From NCBI GenBank assembly GCA_023375675.1, contig JALQBC010000002.1:620001-684000 (forward strand): a stretch of 64,000 nt of DNA, written 5' to 3'. The notes under the pieces were generated by a model. That model worked only from the letters and a program-made list of their open reading frames with translations. It did no database searches and was not told the DNA's origin. The stretch comes from Cytospora piceicola (Eukaryota; Ascomycota; Sordariomycetes; Diaporthales; Cytosporaceae). Below, piece by piece: positions 24,440 to 35,491 of the stretch (position 1 is its first letter; the number at the start of each line of letters is the position of its first letter). A program made the position numbers and the translations under genes.

Positions 24440-25391
24440 ATGTTCTCGAAGCTCCCAGTGTTGGCTCTCGTCGTGAGCGCAGCCCTCGCTGCCCCCTCCA
24501 AAACCGACTCATCAACTGTCGCGAAACGCAGTGATATCGGCATCGATGCGGTAGTCGGCTTCGAACAGGCCGTGGCTGACGACACAGAGGGCGACCTCAT
24601 GCTGCAGTGGAAGCCGTACCTCCATGTTGTCGACGGCTGCGTTCCTTTTCCCGCTGTCGATGCTGAGGGTAATACCAGGTCGGTGACCAAGATCTAGGCA
24701 TAAAAAATGTCAAATGCTGACAGGACTATCAAGTGGCGGGCTTTCGCCGAGTGGCCCCTCAAGTGGAGACTGCTCCAGCTCGACGGGCCAGCTCTACGCT
24801 CGTGCTGGCACATACGATGATTACTATATGATCATGTACTCGGTAAGTGATGCAAGAGAGGCTCCCGTTACTCCCTGATTTACGCGAATACTGAGTCTCA
24901 ATTGCGAAGTGGTACATGCCTAAAGATGAACCCAACCTGATCGAGGGCGCCCTCGGCGTCGGCCATCGCTACGATTGGGAGAACGCCATGATTGTACTCT
25001 CAGAGGAGAGCAGTAATGCCACGCTTGTCGGGATGGCTGCGTCCTTCCACGGGGACTATGTAGCCTGCTCGGGCTCTGCTTGTGACAAATACTTGGATGG
25101 GAATTCTCCTCTCATTAGGTATTACACGGCGGACGTCATCCTGGATCACTCTCTAGGTTTCACAAGCACTGTGGGAGGGACACAGCCGCTCATCGCATGG
25201 GATGAGCTGCCCGCTGTTGCTCAGGAAGCTCTCACCGACAAGGACTGGGGCGGTAAGTCTTTCCAAGGCTGTGGTCAAGACCTGCCAGATACTTTTGCTA
25301 ACTTCATTGGATTACAGCTGCTACAGTCCCCTTCCTTGATGGTGACTTTGCAAAATATCTGAAGCAGGCTGCTGGATACTTGAATCTGTGA
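24440..25391 (+). CDS. NLP (NPP1-domain) necrosis- and ethylene-inducing-like protein
   Basis: Four exons, 24440-24678, 24734-24842, 24910-25252 and 25318-25391, code for 254 aa with intact splice sites and no internal stop, the usual length for type 1 NLPs. An N-terminal signal peptide (about residues 1-18) is followed by the NPP1 domain. Two family-typical cysteines are visible, one near the end of exon 1 and one in exon 2. The signature heptapeptide at 24961-24981 reads GHRYDWE instead of the usual GHRHDWE; the metal-coordinating first His, Asp and Glu are kept. NLPs are secreted proteins that bind plant sphingolipids; many are cytolytic in dicots, others are not. Activity of this variant cannot be judged from sequence. 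A plant-associated lifestyle is suggested. The first intron uses a GTCGGT donor and an AAG acceptor. Confidence 0.9.
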
Positions 25392-25884
25392 TCTTTCAAC
25401 TTGGAAGTGGACTGTTGTTTGTTGCACTCGAAACCTACACATTTACATGTACTTAAGGCGAGCCCGGGCCAACGGCTCTTACTGATACTACTCGCGGGTA
25501 TCTTCACCAGCGCGATTAACATACTTCAATAAGAAATTCCTGACAGGGCTACTTTGGTCGGAAGTTTGTGTGAAGCCCGGAATGGGTGGTTCGATCGCGC
25601 GGACAGAATTACCACCATGTGGTGCGATGCGGTTTTCGTTGAAACCAGGCTTATAGGTGCAATACATTGATTATGTTACTGCCTGAAAGAGTCCAGATGT
25701 CGTCAGAATCTGGCATCGCTTGTACTTAGGGCTCCGGAAGGTTTGCGTCTTATTTCATACGAAAGACATTCCTACTGATGGATATCAGATCTTTGGCCTG
25801 TACATGTCTCTGGAAACATCAGAATACTGAAAGTATATACATTGAAAGGGCTAGCAAAGTCTTTCATATTGAGTCGGTTGAGCC
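25392..25884. other. short intergenic, convergent 3' ends
   Basis: About 490 nt between the 3' ends of the NLP gene (plus) and the sedolisin gene (minus). It should hold both 3' untranslated regions. No ORF or repeat of note. Confidence 0.5.
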
Positions 25885-28102
25885 TTAAGGAAGACTCAAG
25901 AAGAGCTCCAGCATCTTTGGATAATTAGGGGTTCCGAGCCCGGTCACAGGGTCCTAGGGCATAAGTTAGTAACGGAAAGAAGACACTGGTATTTGATACC
26001 ATTGAGAGAAAGAGAACGTAGTGAGACTCACCCAGCCTTCCACCGCTGCAAACCCTCCATCAACACACCCGAGGTTAGTGCCGTTGTAGACATCATTGAG
26101 CACCTCAGGATGTGCGTAAAGCGTCGGGTTGATGAACCCAACAGGGCCCTTTCCGATGGCGATTCTTTCCTCATTGATGCGGTTGATAACAGAAGAGAAG
26201 ATCGGTGCTGAAGCCGAGGTACCTCCCGCTGTGGTGAAGTGGCCCTCGTAGTACATGGCGATCTTTTGGCCATTGGCGGAAACGTCAGGGTAACCACGCC
26301 CAATGCGGTTGCTGTCAATTGTTAGCTCTTGATACAGTTGTAGTTCGAAAGCAGTGAACCTACTATCGGCCACCAGTGTCACCAGCCAACTCAGTCGCAT
26401 TAGGGAGCACCGGATTTGGCGCGTCCTCGACGATGCCACTGTAGTACGGGTAGCCCGGATCGTGATCGGCGTAATATTTGGCCACAGCTGCCTTCTGATA
26501 GTCCGGTGCGGCATAGATATTCGAAAACCCCCCACCGGAAGTGTAAGTCGAATCCGGATCTCCTGAGCCCTGGAAGGCAGCCGACTCAGGGTCGCTGACG
26601 GTGCTTCCCTCGGGAACGGTCGTGCCTCCCACACTCGTGATATACGGGCAGTTTCCAGGCCACTCCGGGCTGAAGATTGTCCCCTCGGGGCCCAGGCAGG
26701 AGGAATCGCCATCGAGCCCGTCCGGAAGGGCAACGCCGGAATCGCCAGAGGCGAAGACGAAGGTGATGCCCTGCAGGCCGAGCTTGAGGTATTCATTGCA
26801 CTGGCGCTTCTGGTACGAAATCGGGACAGAGGCCTCAGGGCCGCCGTAGCTAAAGGAAATGACGTTCGTGGGCTCGAAGACGCCGCACTGGAGCGTTCCG
26901 TTGTAACCACCGGGCATAGGATCGGGATAGGTGGGATCGATGCCTGGTGCGTTGCCTGTCTCGTTGTACGCTGTGTAGGTGCAATAGCTCCCATCAATCG
27001 CATCGAGTAGTGTATTGTAACCCCAAGTGTATGAGTTGTTGGCCCATGTCTGATAATTGATGTCGTCCACATTGAATACGGTCACGTTCTGTGGCCAGAC
27101 GATGGGGTATGCCAGCTCGATGTCCAACATGGCCTCTGGGCCGGCGATGGAAACGTTGTCGGTTTGAGCGACACCACCATCGATGTTTATGTTGATTGGA
27201 TGGTTCCCGGCAGGGATCCAGGGGGTGAATCTCTTGTAGAAGAGGTCGAGGTCGTATTGGTCGTACCACTGCAGCTCGGCCTCGAAGATCCCCAGGGTGT
27301 TGGATGGGTCGGACTTGTTACCAGGCGGGATCTGGTATAGGGCAGCAACACAAGCCGGAGTGATGGCAATGTCGCACGAACTCAGATTCTGATATGTTGC
27401 TGCAACCTGGCTAGCGGTGGCTTCCTTGAGCAATCCTGGAAGCCTGGGAGAACGAGGAACCTTCTGGATGGGACTTGACTGATGAGTTTTCGGGGCACTG
27501 CGTCTGATCTTTCTCTTCATCTGGCCCTGTGCTTCGGCCTTCATTGGAGCCATGAGTTTGATTCCAGGAGATATGTAGTCGATATGATGTCGGATCTCCT
27601 TGGGCACATGATACTCGTCACAGGCGGGCATCACGCCTCCAGTGAGAGAGTCGTGGTGCTCGTAGTACTCCGTATGCAAAAGCGCCTCAACTGTCGATGC
27701 GGGGGCGTCAAAGGCAAGCCAGGCCTTGTTGTCTGAGTGAGTGACATTATAGATTCCATGACCATAGAGCCATTGAGTGACAGCGTCAATTGTCTCGTCA
27801 GAAGGTCGGAAGAAGTCGATCACTTCATCAGAAGTCCAATGCTGGCCATAATGAGGGGACGAAGGGTCGGAAATCCTCATGAGGTGGTCGTGCGCCTCAT
27901 CGAGGTTGGACTGAGAGAGCCCGATTCGTACAGGAAACGTGCGATCACCGCCAACCCGAGAGCGTTTGGTCCACCTTGAGCTGAGTGGCGATGACACGTC
28001 ACGCTTCTCGTGGACAACGTGGGTGTCAGGAACTGCGATGGCCTCAACAGCCGTGCTGGCCAAGCCAGCGACGGCAAGGAAGTTGATAAGTGACGCCCTC
28101 AT
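25885..28102 (-). CDS. sedolisin-family (S53) tripeptidyl peptidase, secreted
   Basis: Three exons, 28102-26364, 26311-26032 and 25953-25885, give 695 aa. A signal peptide (about 1-21) precedes an inhibitory propeptide with KRD and MKRKIRR basic sites (about residues 22-205), then the catalytic S53 domain. The sedolisin triad is visible: Glu323 and Asp327 in GPEAMLDIE, and Ser612 in GGTSASAP; the oxyanion Asp454 is in ASGDSGV. The short last exon supplies DPVTGLGTPNYP, the C-terminal calcium-binding region. Acidic tripeptidyl peptidases of this class (SedB-D type) work outside the cell to degrade protein at low pH. The intron 1 join at GTAGGT/GACAG restores YNRIGRGYPDVSANG. A 368-codon overlapping frame (25966-27072) is a shadow, except for the part that is exon 2. 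Confidence 0.93.
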
Positions 28103-29240
28103 CCTGTAACTGGTCCCAATGGCACTGGGTAGAGTAGAGAAAGTAGAGACCCAGGGAGATGAATTTCAGGCTTTTGGGTGGTCAACGTGGTGGAGCGATG
28201 GGCTCTTTGTATCGAAGGCGGTGTAAAGAAGCCCCATCGTGGGGAGAGCCAACACACGTGAACTAACGTATGATCATTTCAGCTATTTATGCGAGCAGTT
28301 GGTGGTTACAGAACAACGTACAGTCCAAACGCAAATACAGTCCCGACACTGAAGCAACCCCAGGCCCCTACGACGTTGCATCCTCCAGGGCTCCGGCCCG
28401 ACCGGCCCCGCATTTCGAAAGCTCACCTTCCTTTTCAAGACGGTCAGTAAGGCGCAATCAATGAAGCCTTTCAGCGAATAATGTGACACTGAGGGATCTG
28501 GTCTGATAATCGGCTGCAGAAAGTATGGACTTGAGGTGTGCCTAGCCGGCTGATCGCCATCTGCCCCTGCATGGAAATGCAGGAACCGCGTTTGAGAAAC
28601 GGCACTGCATTGCAGCTTGCTTAGAACATGCCTAACTGAGGAAGGAAAGTTATCGCGTCGTGGCGAAAGAGGAAATCGTGTCATGGGCACATACACGATA
28701 AGGTCTGGATGTCAAGGTTCCTTGCATGTGGCTTTGGTAAACGAGCAGACCAGATAGGGTATATGTGCCTCAATGTTCCAACATCGAAGCAGAAATTATC
28801 CCAAGCAGATCTCATAGTGTTAGAGATACCTAGATGTTTGCAATCTCATTATCAAGTACATGTAATCATCTGACTGTTCTTCAATTTACCCATCCACTTC
28901 CTGATGCCCAGGTGACGATGGAGCGTCTAAACATGACGTCCGAGAATCTTTAGAGTTGCTCATGCTCGACCTCGAGCCGGAACACACTTGATAGCTTGCA
29001 CATGAACGACAAGTTTCAACAATTATCAGCCTGGCGGCCTGGTAAATTATCTGGACAAGGAACCCTTGAACCTCTCCATCATAGGGCCTTAGAATTCGGA
29101 TGGGTGCTCTTGATATAAGAGTATCTCGATGTGTTTGTAATCATGATAGGAGTTGAACAAAGTACGCCCGATCTATATATGAAGAGAAAATCTGAAGCAT
29201 TTCGAGATCCAATTACACAGGCGGAGTCTACGTTCCAAGG
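28103..29240. other. intergenic, nothing recognised
   Basis: The sedolisin promoter and the 3' region of the SDR gene lie here. ORFs up to 137 codons have no domain. No repeats noted. Confidence 0.45.
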
Positions 29241-30115
29241 TCACCAAGGATGATATCCCCGGTCAACGTTGCAGAATTTTCCATGATCCTCGTCCCTCTC
29301 CCCAGTCAACATATCCACGATAGGCTTCGCACCCTCACTAGTCGGCTTAGCACCGTTCTCCACTCTATTCATCTCAGACAGATTCGAGGCGGTGAATCCG
29401 GGGTTGTAACAAAACACTTTCCATCCTAACGGGCCATACTCGACAGCCTGGCAAGCTGAGACCATATTCAGGGCCGCCTTGCTGGTGCGGTAGGGCACGA
29501 CCTTTAGGCCGTACGTCGGGTGGGTTGGGTCCAGGCGTATGCTGATGGAACCTGCGCCGGAAGTGACGTTTATGATGCGTGGTGTGGTGGCGGTTGACTT
29601 CTTCAGCAGTGGCTCGAAGACCTCGACCAGGAAGGCTGGGCCGGTGGCGTTGGTCTTGAATGCGGTATCCAGCTGTTCAAAGAGCGATCCCGACGGGATA
29701 CCGATGGCGGCGTTGTTGACGATAGCATCGATCCTGAGTCTAATATTTAGCGAAGAATTCTGTGACAACGGCTGTAGTGACAACCAAGCACTTGAAAAAC
29801 GACAGAATTACCTGCCATGCTCGCCTTCCACCTTTTGGGCCGCGGTGATGATCGAGTCTTCGCTGGCTACATCGATTTGAAGCAGATGAACCGTACCGGG
29901 CAGTCCGCGTGCCTGCAACTCTTTGACGGCAAGCTCCCCCTTTTCCGCAGAACGGCTGCCGAGGAGAACGTAATTGGAAGCATCATTCAGCAGTTGCGCC
30001 ACCACCTCGAAACCAATGCCCCCGTTCGCTGTGACTTTTTTCAGCCCGTGTCTGTCATCTCGGGATTAAGTGTGTTCTTCTTACCGCCTGTGACTAGTAT
30101 AACTGTCTTGTTCAT
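29241..30115 (-). CDS. short-chain dehydrogenase/reductase
   Basis: Three exons, 30115-30085, 30028-29812 and 29739-29241, give 248 aa. The first intron splits the cofactor motif: exon 1 ends in ILVTG and exon 2 supplies ANGGIGFE, together the classical TGxxxGIG. AIVNNAAIG is the NNAG-type motif, INVTSGAGS carries the catalytic Ser, and PYRTSKAALN holds YxxxK. The C-terminus has CYNPGFTASNL, as in carbonyl-reductase-like SDRs. A cytosolic NAD(P)H-dependent ketone/alcohol redox role is expected; the substrate is unknown. The Asn in place of Thr/Ser after TGA resembles carbonyl-reductase-type members. Confidence 0.85.
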
Positions 30116-30774
30116 TTTGGCTCAATATTAGCATTGATGGCTTGACTACATGATACTGGTCGATATAAAGGCGCTTTAGCTCATTTATAACATCTCCTGG
30201 GGAGGCCAACCGGACTCCGAAACATGCTTAACTCCCTTGTTGTCGAGGCAAGTTTGAACGCTGCCAAGACTGCTTGGCGGATCAAAGCTGGATATAAGAT
30301 GACAGTGGCCCAAAGTCCGTGCAAAACACCATAGGGAAGTAATCGGATTTAGCGGGCTTACGCACCGTGGTTCGATAAACACATCGGGATAATATGGAAA
30401 TGTACAGGGAAATTAGGCCGGCTGCGTTCTGACGGTCCGTTTGCGTTGCCAATTGACCCGGGTATCTGGCCTTCGGGGGTCTGATGAACTCTGTAACTCT
30501 ACATATCTCAACCATATAGATGTAGTAATCCAATGTATTCACGAAGCTATTAGGGTTCACAAGTCCACGGGCGTCAACTCCCAGCTACCAAGATCGTGCC
30601 ACGGTCAACACCCGGCAGTGAACATTAACAAAGGGGTATCGTGCTTCCGAAAGACGCTGGCTTCCTCCAAAGACTCCAAATCCACAACCTCTTTCTGATG
30701 AGTCATCTCTGGAATCACCAGACCTGCTATTACAGACTGGGTCTGCATCCACCTCACTCCATTGCGTTCTGAGC
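30116..30774. other. intergenic, nothing recognised
   Basis: This region holds the SDR promoter and the 3' side of the small hydrophobic-protein gene. No domain, repeat or RNA gene recognised. Confidence 0.45.
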
Positions 30775-31142
30775 TTAGTTGGTCTTCTTCGCAGGCACCA
30801 CCGGCTTCCCCTGCTGGGTGCGAATGTACAAGTAGCCAGCTGCCGCGACGACGCCAATGATGACGATGTTGCCTGTAATGATAGAATGTCAGTTGCCAGT
30901 CGTGGACGGCGTCAGATATCAGGTGCGTGACCCTGCTTACTGGTGATGAACTTTCCAACGCCGCCTGCCAGGTCCACTGCTCCCTTGAGGACGTCGCCGA
31001 AGAGGTTGACGATGCCGCTGAAGAAGTTGAGGATTGTGGTGATGATGGCGTTGACAATGGAGGCCAGGGTTCCGACTATGCTGGCGAACAGCTCATAGAT
31101 GGACTTGAAGAAGTCCTCGAAGGCGGAGAGAAACTTGGTCAT
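30775..31142 (-). CDS. small hydrophobic protein, unknown function
   Basis: Two exons, 31142-30941 and 30872-30775, joined at GTAAGC and an ATTACAG acceptor (68-nt intron), code for 99 aa. The first 65 residues are aliphatic and aromatic with regularly spaced Ile/Phe/Leu (KSIYELFASIVGTLASIVNA), consistent with one or two amphipathic or membrane helices. Exon 2 begins with a clear transmembrane segment (NIVIIGVVAAAGYLYI) and ends in a basic tail. No signal peptide cleavage site is evident. The intron join keeps phase and the continuous hydrophobic character. I do not recognise the family; a small organelle or ER membrane protein is plausible. Confidence 0.65.
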
Positions 31143-32790
31143 TTTGAATGATGTCTTGTGGGACTTGTGGACTACGCCGTTGCTTGAGTTGATGGGTTTT
31201 GTTTGTAAGTCGGTGTTATGTAGGTGTCGAAGAGTGTTTGGTTTCGTAGGGCGATGTTGAGAGGGAGGCTGTTGTAGTAGATAGGGAACTGTGGTTGTTG
31301 AGGTTCAAGAAATATGAGTCTCGTTGTGACAGCCACATTTCATGGCCGTTTACATAGATGTGAATCCCCATCCTTCATAAGTAAATTCCAACGGCCCGTC
31401 AAGCCACGGTAAGCGTGACGTCAGGCGGGACAAAAGAGCGACCACACGACCACGGCACAAAAGACGACACAACAACAACACAAAGGGAGGGAGAAATCGT
31501 CATCGTCGAAACAATGCTTGTCTACTGGCTCTGCTCCAAACCTGCTTGCGTCATCGTCATCGTTTGACAGCTTGACCGGCGAAAGCATCAACCAATCAGG
31601 TTCTTCCAAAGCCACAAAGCCTGCCTAATTCGGAAAGTGTGGCTTGTAAGACGGCATTTCTCCATAATCAGGGAAATCTCCTCCGGTGTGGCGGTTAAAT
31701 GCTACATGTTACACATGTCTGTACCACCCTCTTGCACAGCTCAACAACCACTACGTAAGTCAATGCTCTCGCTATTATTATCAATGAAAGATTGGAGGGC
31801 GGGGATCCAAATGTCCCGAACAACAACCGACGTGATCACTCCTGAGAGTCTAAGACGACCCACGAAAAGCAATGTGGACAGAGTACAGTAGCATGTGGGC
31901 CAACAACGGACATGCCTTCTACGTACTTAGTAGATAACCTGACCACCAGCGCCGACGTTGTCTTCAAGGTGAACTCTGCAAAGGGCCTTCCCACCATATC
32001 TCGGTGGTTTCAGACCTGATATGCTGATATGGCAAACCCAGCGACCCTCCAAGCTACATCGCTGAACAAGCAGACACTGTAGACTTCTACCGCCTTATTC
32101 CGGTCCTGGAGACAACGGCTCTTTTTCGACGGAATGGTCATCAACGAGCCTACCGGGAGACTATTCATCAAAGGCCACTTGGAAGAGAGCAGGTACTACG
32201 CCTGGTGACCGACGTCCTCCAGGCTCCGCATGTGCCTTATATGAGGATTGAAACCTGGACACCGATGCCAACAGAATGACGAAAGAACAAACGATGATGA
32301 TGGTTGGTTTTGCAGCGGCATGTTGCTGGTCAGGAGCCGTTCGTTATAACATTTTGGTCGGGAACTTTCCTGTATGGTGTTTTCCTGTTGGTATCTTGAG
32401 CCCATGGTATTGCTCGATGTATGGTTGGTTGGTGGTGTCGTTACATACTTTCCGGATCCTCGGGTGGGAGCCATATAACAGCCTGGATATTGCGGCTTGC
32501 GGAAACAATCTGAGACTGCCCAGGTGGTGTATGGGTTCCACTGGAAAACGACGATTAGACACCCAAAGAGGAAGGCCCGAGGGTTGATCAATTGCCCAGG
32601 TGTTGCACTGGTGGGAAACGTTGAAACGAAGCACGAGGTAGACGTGGTTTGATTGTCACCTCAGTGATATGTGGTGGTGTATCAGATCATTCATTACATC
32701 GCATGTTTAGGGCAAAGTTATTCCTAATATTATTTCGTACAAGCAACACATATTTTCCCCGATCATCTACTCGTGACAATCCCCTTTGTC
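31143..32790. other. intergenic with possible decayed gene
   Basis: Between about 31900 and 32280 the plus strand has two overlapping protein-like frames: one starts at 31911 (MPSTYLVDNL) and ends after about 35 codons, and another runs to a stop near 32279. They could be pieces of a broken or intron-containing gene, but no family was recognised. The rest shows nothing beyond ATC/GTC-rich repeats near 31495-31565. Confidence 0.35.
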
Positions 32791-34267
32791 TTAGAAACGT
32801 GTGAGTTCGGGAGAGCCCTCACACCTGGGGAAAGAGTGCTTGGTCTCGACGAAGATTTTCTGGATACCGTCCTCGTGCTTCTCAAACTTGTAGTAAACTT
32901 TGTCGAGATCATCGAGGACAATTCGGTGCGAAAGCATCTGCAATGGATCCAACTTGCCTTCCTGGATCTGTTGCAGCAGCTCGTCCCAGTACTTGTGAAC
33001 GGGAGCCTGGCCGTTTCCGATGAGGCGAATACCTCGCTCCATAAGAGTACCAATGTTGAAGTGGTTTGTCTGGCAAGAAAAGTCAACAAAAATACGTCGC
33101 CAGGTTTAGGGTTGGGTTTACTTACGTATCCGACGTAGACACCCGTGACACCGCACCGGCCATAATTCCTCACACTCTCCATCATCTCGTTCACAATCTC
33201 ACTCGAATCCGTCTCCGCGCCCACGGCCATCTCGATCCAGTGCATCCAACCCTTGGCATATTCTCCAGCCGCACACTCCAGTGCCACGTCAGGGCCACGG
33301 CCACCACACAGCTCCTTCAACCTGCTGACCACCGTGGGCTTGTTGGTGACTCCGAAGCTCAGGGTCTTGTAATCAACAAGCTCTAGCTTGCTTTGATGCT
33401 CCGCAGGCCACTTACTCTTGAGGAGACTCAGTCTAGGCTCGGTATCAACAAAGATGATTTTGGAGGCACCCTCGTTTACGGCAAATATGCCCGCCATCTG
33501 GCCAATGGGACCTGCGCCGAAGATGGCCACCTCGTCATTAGGGTACACAGCGGTGTCCTTCACGGCGTTGTATGACGTGGCAAGGACATCTGACAGATAC
33601 AAGGCCTTCTCGTCGGGAACGTCGTCCGGAATCGGGAGCAGGTTGACGTCGGCGAGCGGGACACGAACGTACTCGGCTTGGCCTCCGGCAAATCCGCCCG
33701 TGAAGTGGGAGTAGCCGAACATGCCGGCTGTTTGGCCTCCGTACATCGCCTTTGCGGTTGAGTTGGAGTTTGTCCGCTCGCACTGAGACGAGAGCTTCTT
33801 ATCGCAGTAGAAGCAGTCTCCACATGCGATCTGGAAGGACGCGACGTAACGGCCGCCCTTCTTGATGCCCTTCGCCTCTGAGCCCACCTCGTCGACAACA
33901 CCACAGAACTCGTGTCCGAGGATGTCGCCATTGTTCAACTGAACGATGGAACCTGGCCTCAGGATGAGTATTCATACAGGTCAAGATACTGGGCTGGTCC
34001 ATTTGGAGACAACTTACCGTGAAGCAGGTGCAGATCACTTCCACATAGGGTGCTTCCTGTCACCTTGAGAATGACATCTCTAGGCTCAATGAGCTTGGGT
34101 CTGGCAGTTTCGACAACCTTCACTTTGTTCTTTGCTTGCCAGACGAGAGCCTTCATTGTGTGACTGTTGTCACCAGTCGTATCATAGTTGGCGACGTCCT
34201 GCTGCGTGATGGTGCTGCCGTCATGGCCGACGAGCTGTTCGACCTTGTATGCTGCTTGGGAGGCCAT
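32791..34267 (-). CDS. zinc-dependent alcohol dehydrogenase (formaldehyde-dehydrogenase-like MDR)
   Basis: Three exons, 34267-34018, 33952-33126 and 33069-32791, give 451 aa. The GroES-like domain holds the catalytic zinc ligands Cys75 in TLCGSDLH and His97-Glu98 in ILGHEFCG. The structural zinc site CGDCFYCDKKLSSQC follows, then the Rossmann motif FGAGPIGQMAG. The extended C-terminal half with GWMHWIEMAVGAETD and ERGIRLIGNGQAPVHKYW resembles the glutathione-independent formaldehyde dehydrogenase branch. NAD+-dependent oxidation of an alcohol or formaldehyde is expected; the real substrate is not deducible. The start at 34267 gives a 37-residue leader before MKALVWQAKN, which is the alternative start. 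A TATA-like element lies about 150 nt upstream. Confidence 0.88.
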
Positions 34268-35491
34268 ATTGTGACTTGTGTGTTGTTTTATTTTAAGGGT
34301 GTTCGAGTGAATTGTAGAGGTTCGTAGAGATCAAAGTTCCGGGTATCATGGGAAATAAGTAAAGTGGTAGGTGTGTCTTGAGACCTGGTTTGCTTTGCCA
34401 AGGTCAGGGTGACGTTCTTTATAAAGGAATATCTGGTTTGGGGTGGGCCTCGAGACGGATATGCTATGATCTGCCCGCATCTACTGGCACCAGCATTATC
34501 CCTTAGTTTCTACCTAGGTACGCTAAACTTCCCCCTCAAAACATCACCTACCTGCCCCAGGGTGGGCAAGCCGGCGATGCTTTGAAAGTTGACTGCTTCG
34601 ATCCCGAAAGCTAGTCTGCAATCCTCTCCATCTTCACCAACTCATGGAACACTCTAGACTGACGAACGATGCTGATTACGGCCAATTGTCCGTATGGAAT
34701 CTGCGGATCGCGTGGATGATGGGCTGCGAGAGTGTGGCTCGTGGTGCATGACGGATGATCGTCGTCATTGTGTTGACAAGGGCTGCACATCACTAATCGA
34801 GGAGCAGCGACGTCATGGACTCTGATCATCACCACTCCACGTGGTTACCCTAGGGTATCCGCTGCAGAGCCCTGTTTACATAAGCATACCGGGGCACCAA
34901 AGACATCACCAGGAGTTGCAGGACATAATGCTTTTCTAGGTACCTCATTGAACAATTGAGTAATTCCTATCAAGCCTGTGTGTGCCTTAGCAACTATGTA
35001 CCAAGATGTAATCACTAAGCAAGAATATTGACCCGGTTCAGCCGGACCGATTTCCGCGAAGAATAGAAGAATTTAAGCAACGTTCCATCTGTGGATATCG
35101 ACTTCTATGGATTTGCTTCAGAGGGCTGCATCAGGAAACTCCAGTCCATGCAAGGAGACGGTTCATCTTGAACCTATGAGTTAATTGCACCTATTACGAA
35201 CCCAACACCAAATCTCATTATGATGGATTAGCATTCAGGGCAGAACCTAGGTGCGGCCCTGGAGTCCTCCGAGTGTTTGTTTAGAGTGCTTGATTTTCTT
35301 TTGGAAGACAATTCCTTAACGAAAATGGACATTATGCTTTCTCCTTGCAAACGGCAACCCCCGCCCCTCCTCCCTCGAAGGAAACATTGCATTCGCAACG
35401 ACTTCAGAACTACAAATTCTGATCTCAAGTATGCTGCCCAACCACGATGCAAGGAGACGGCCAAAGGTTGTCATAATTAGCGCGCGGAGCT
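34268..35491. other. intergenic, nothing beyond the ADH promoter
   Basis: This holds the alcohol dehydrogenase promoter on the left and the 3' side of the P450 on the right. One TACCTAGGTA palindrome is at 34511. ORFs up to 78 codons, none supported. Confidence 0.45.
34417..34423 (-). promoter_or_regulatory. TATA-like element of the alcohol dehydrogenase gene
   Basis: The minus strand reads TATAAAG here, about 150 nt upstream of the start codon at 34267, with a normal fungal leader length. Assignment rests on sequence and spacing only. Confidence 0.45.

Noticed and set aside
25966..27072. 368-codon minus ORF in the sedolisin region
   Set aside because: Most of it is the sedolisin exon read in a wrong frame; only the downstream part (exon 2 of the real gene) is coding.
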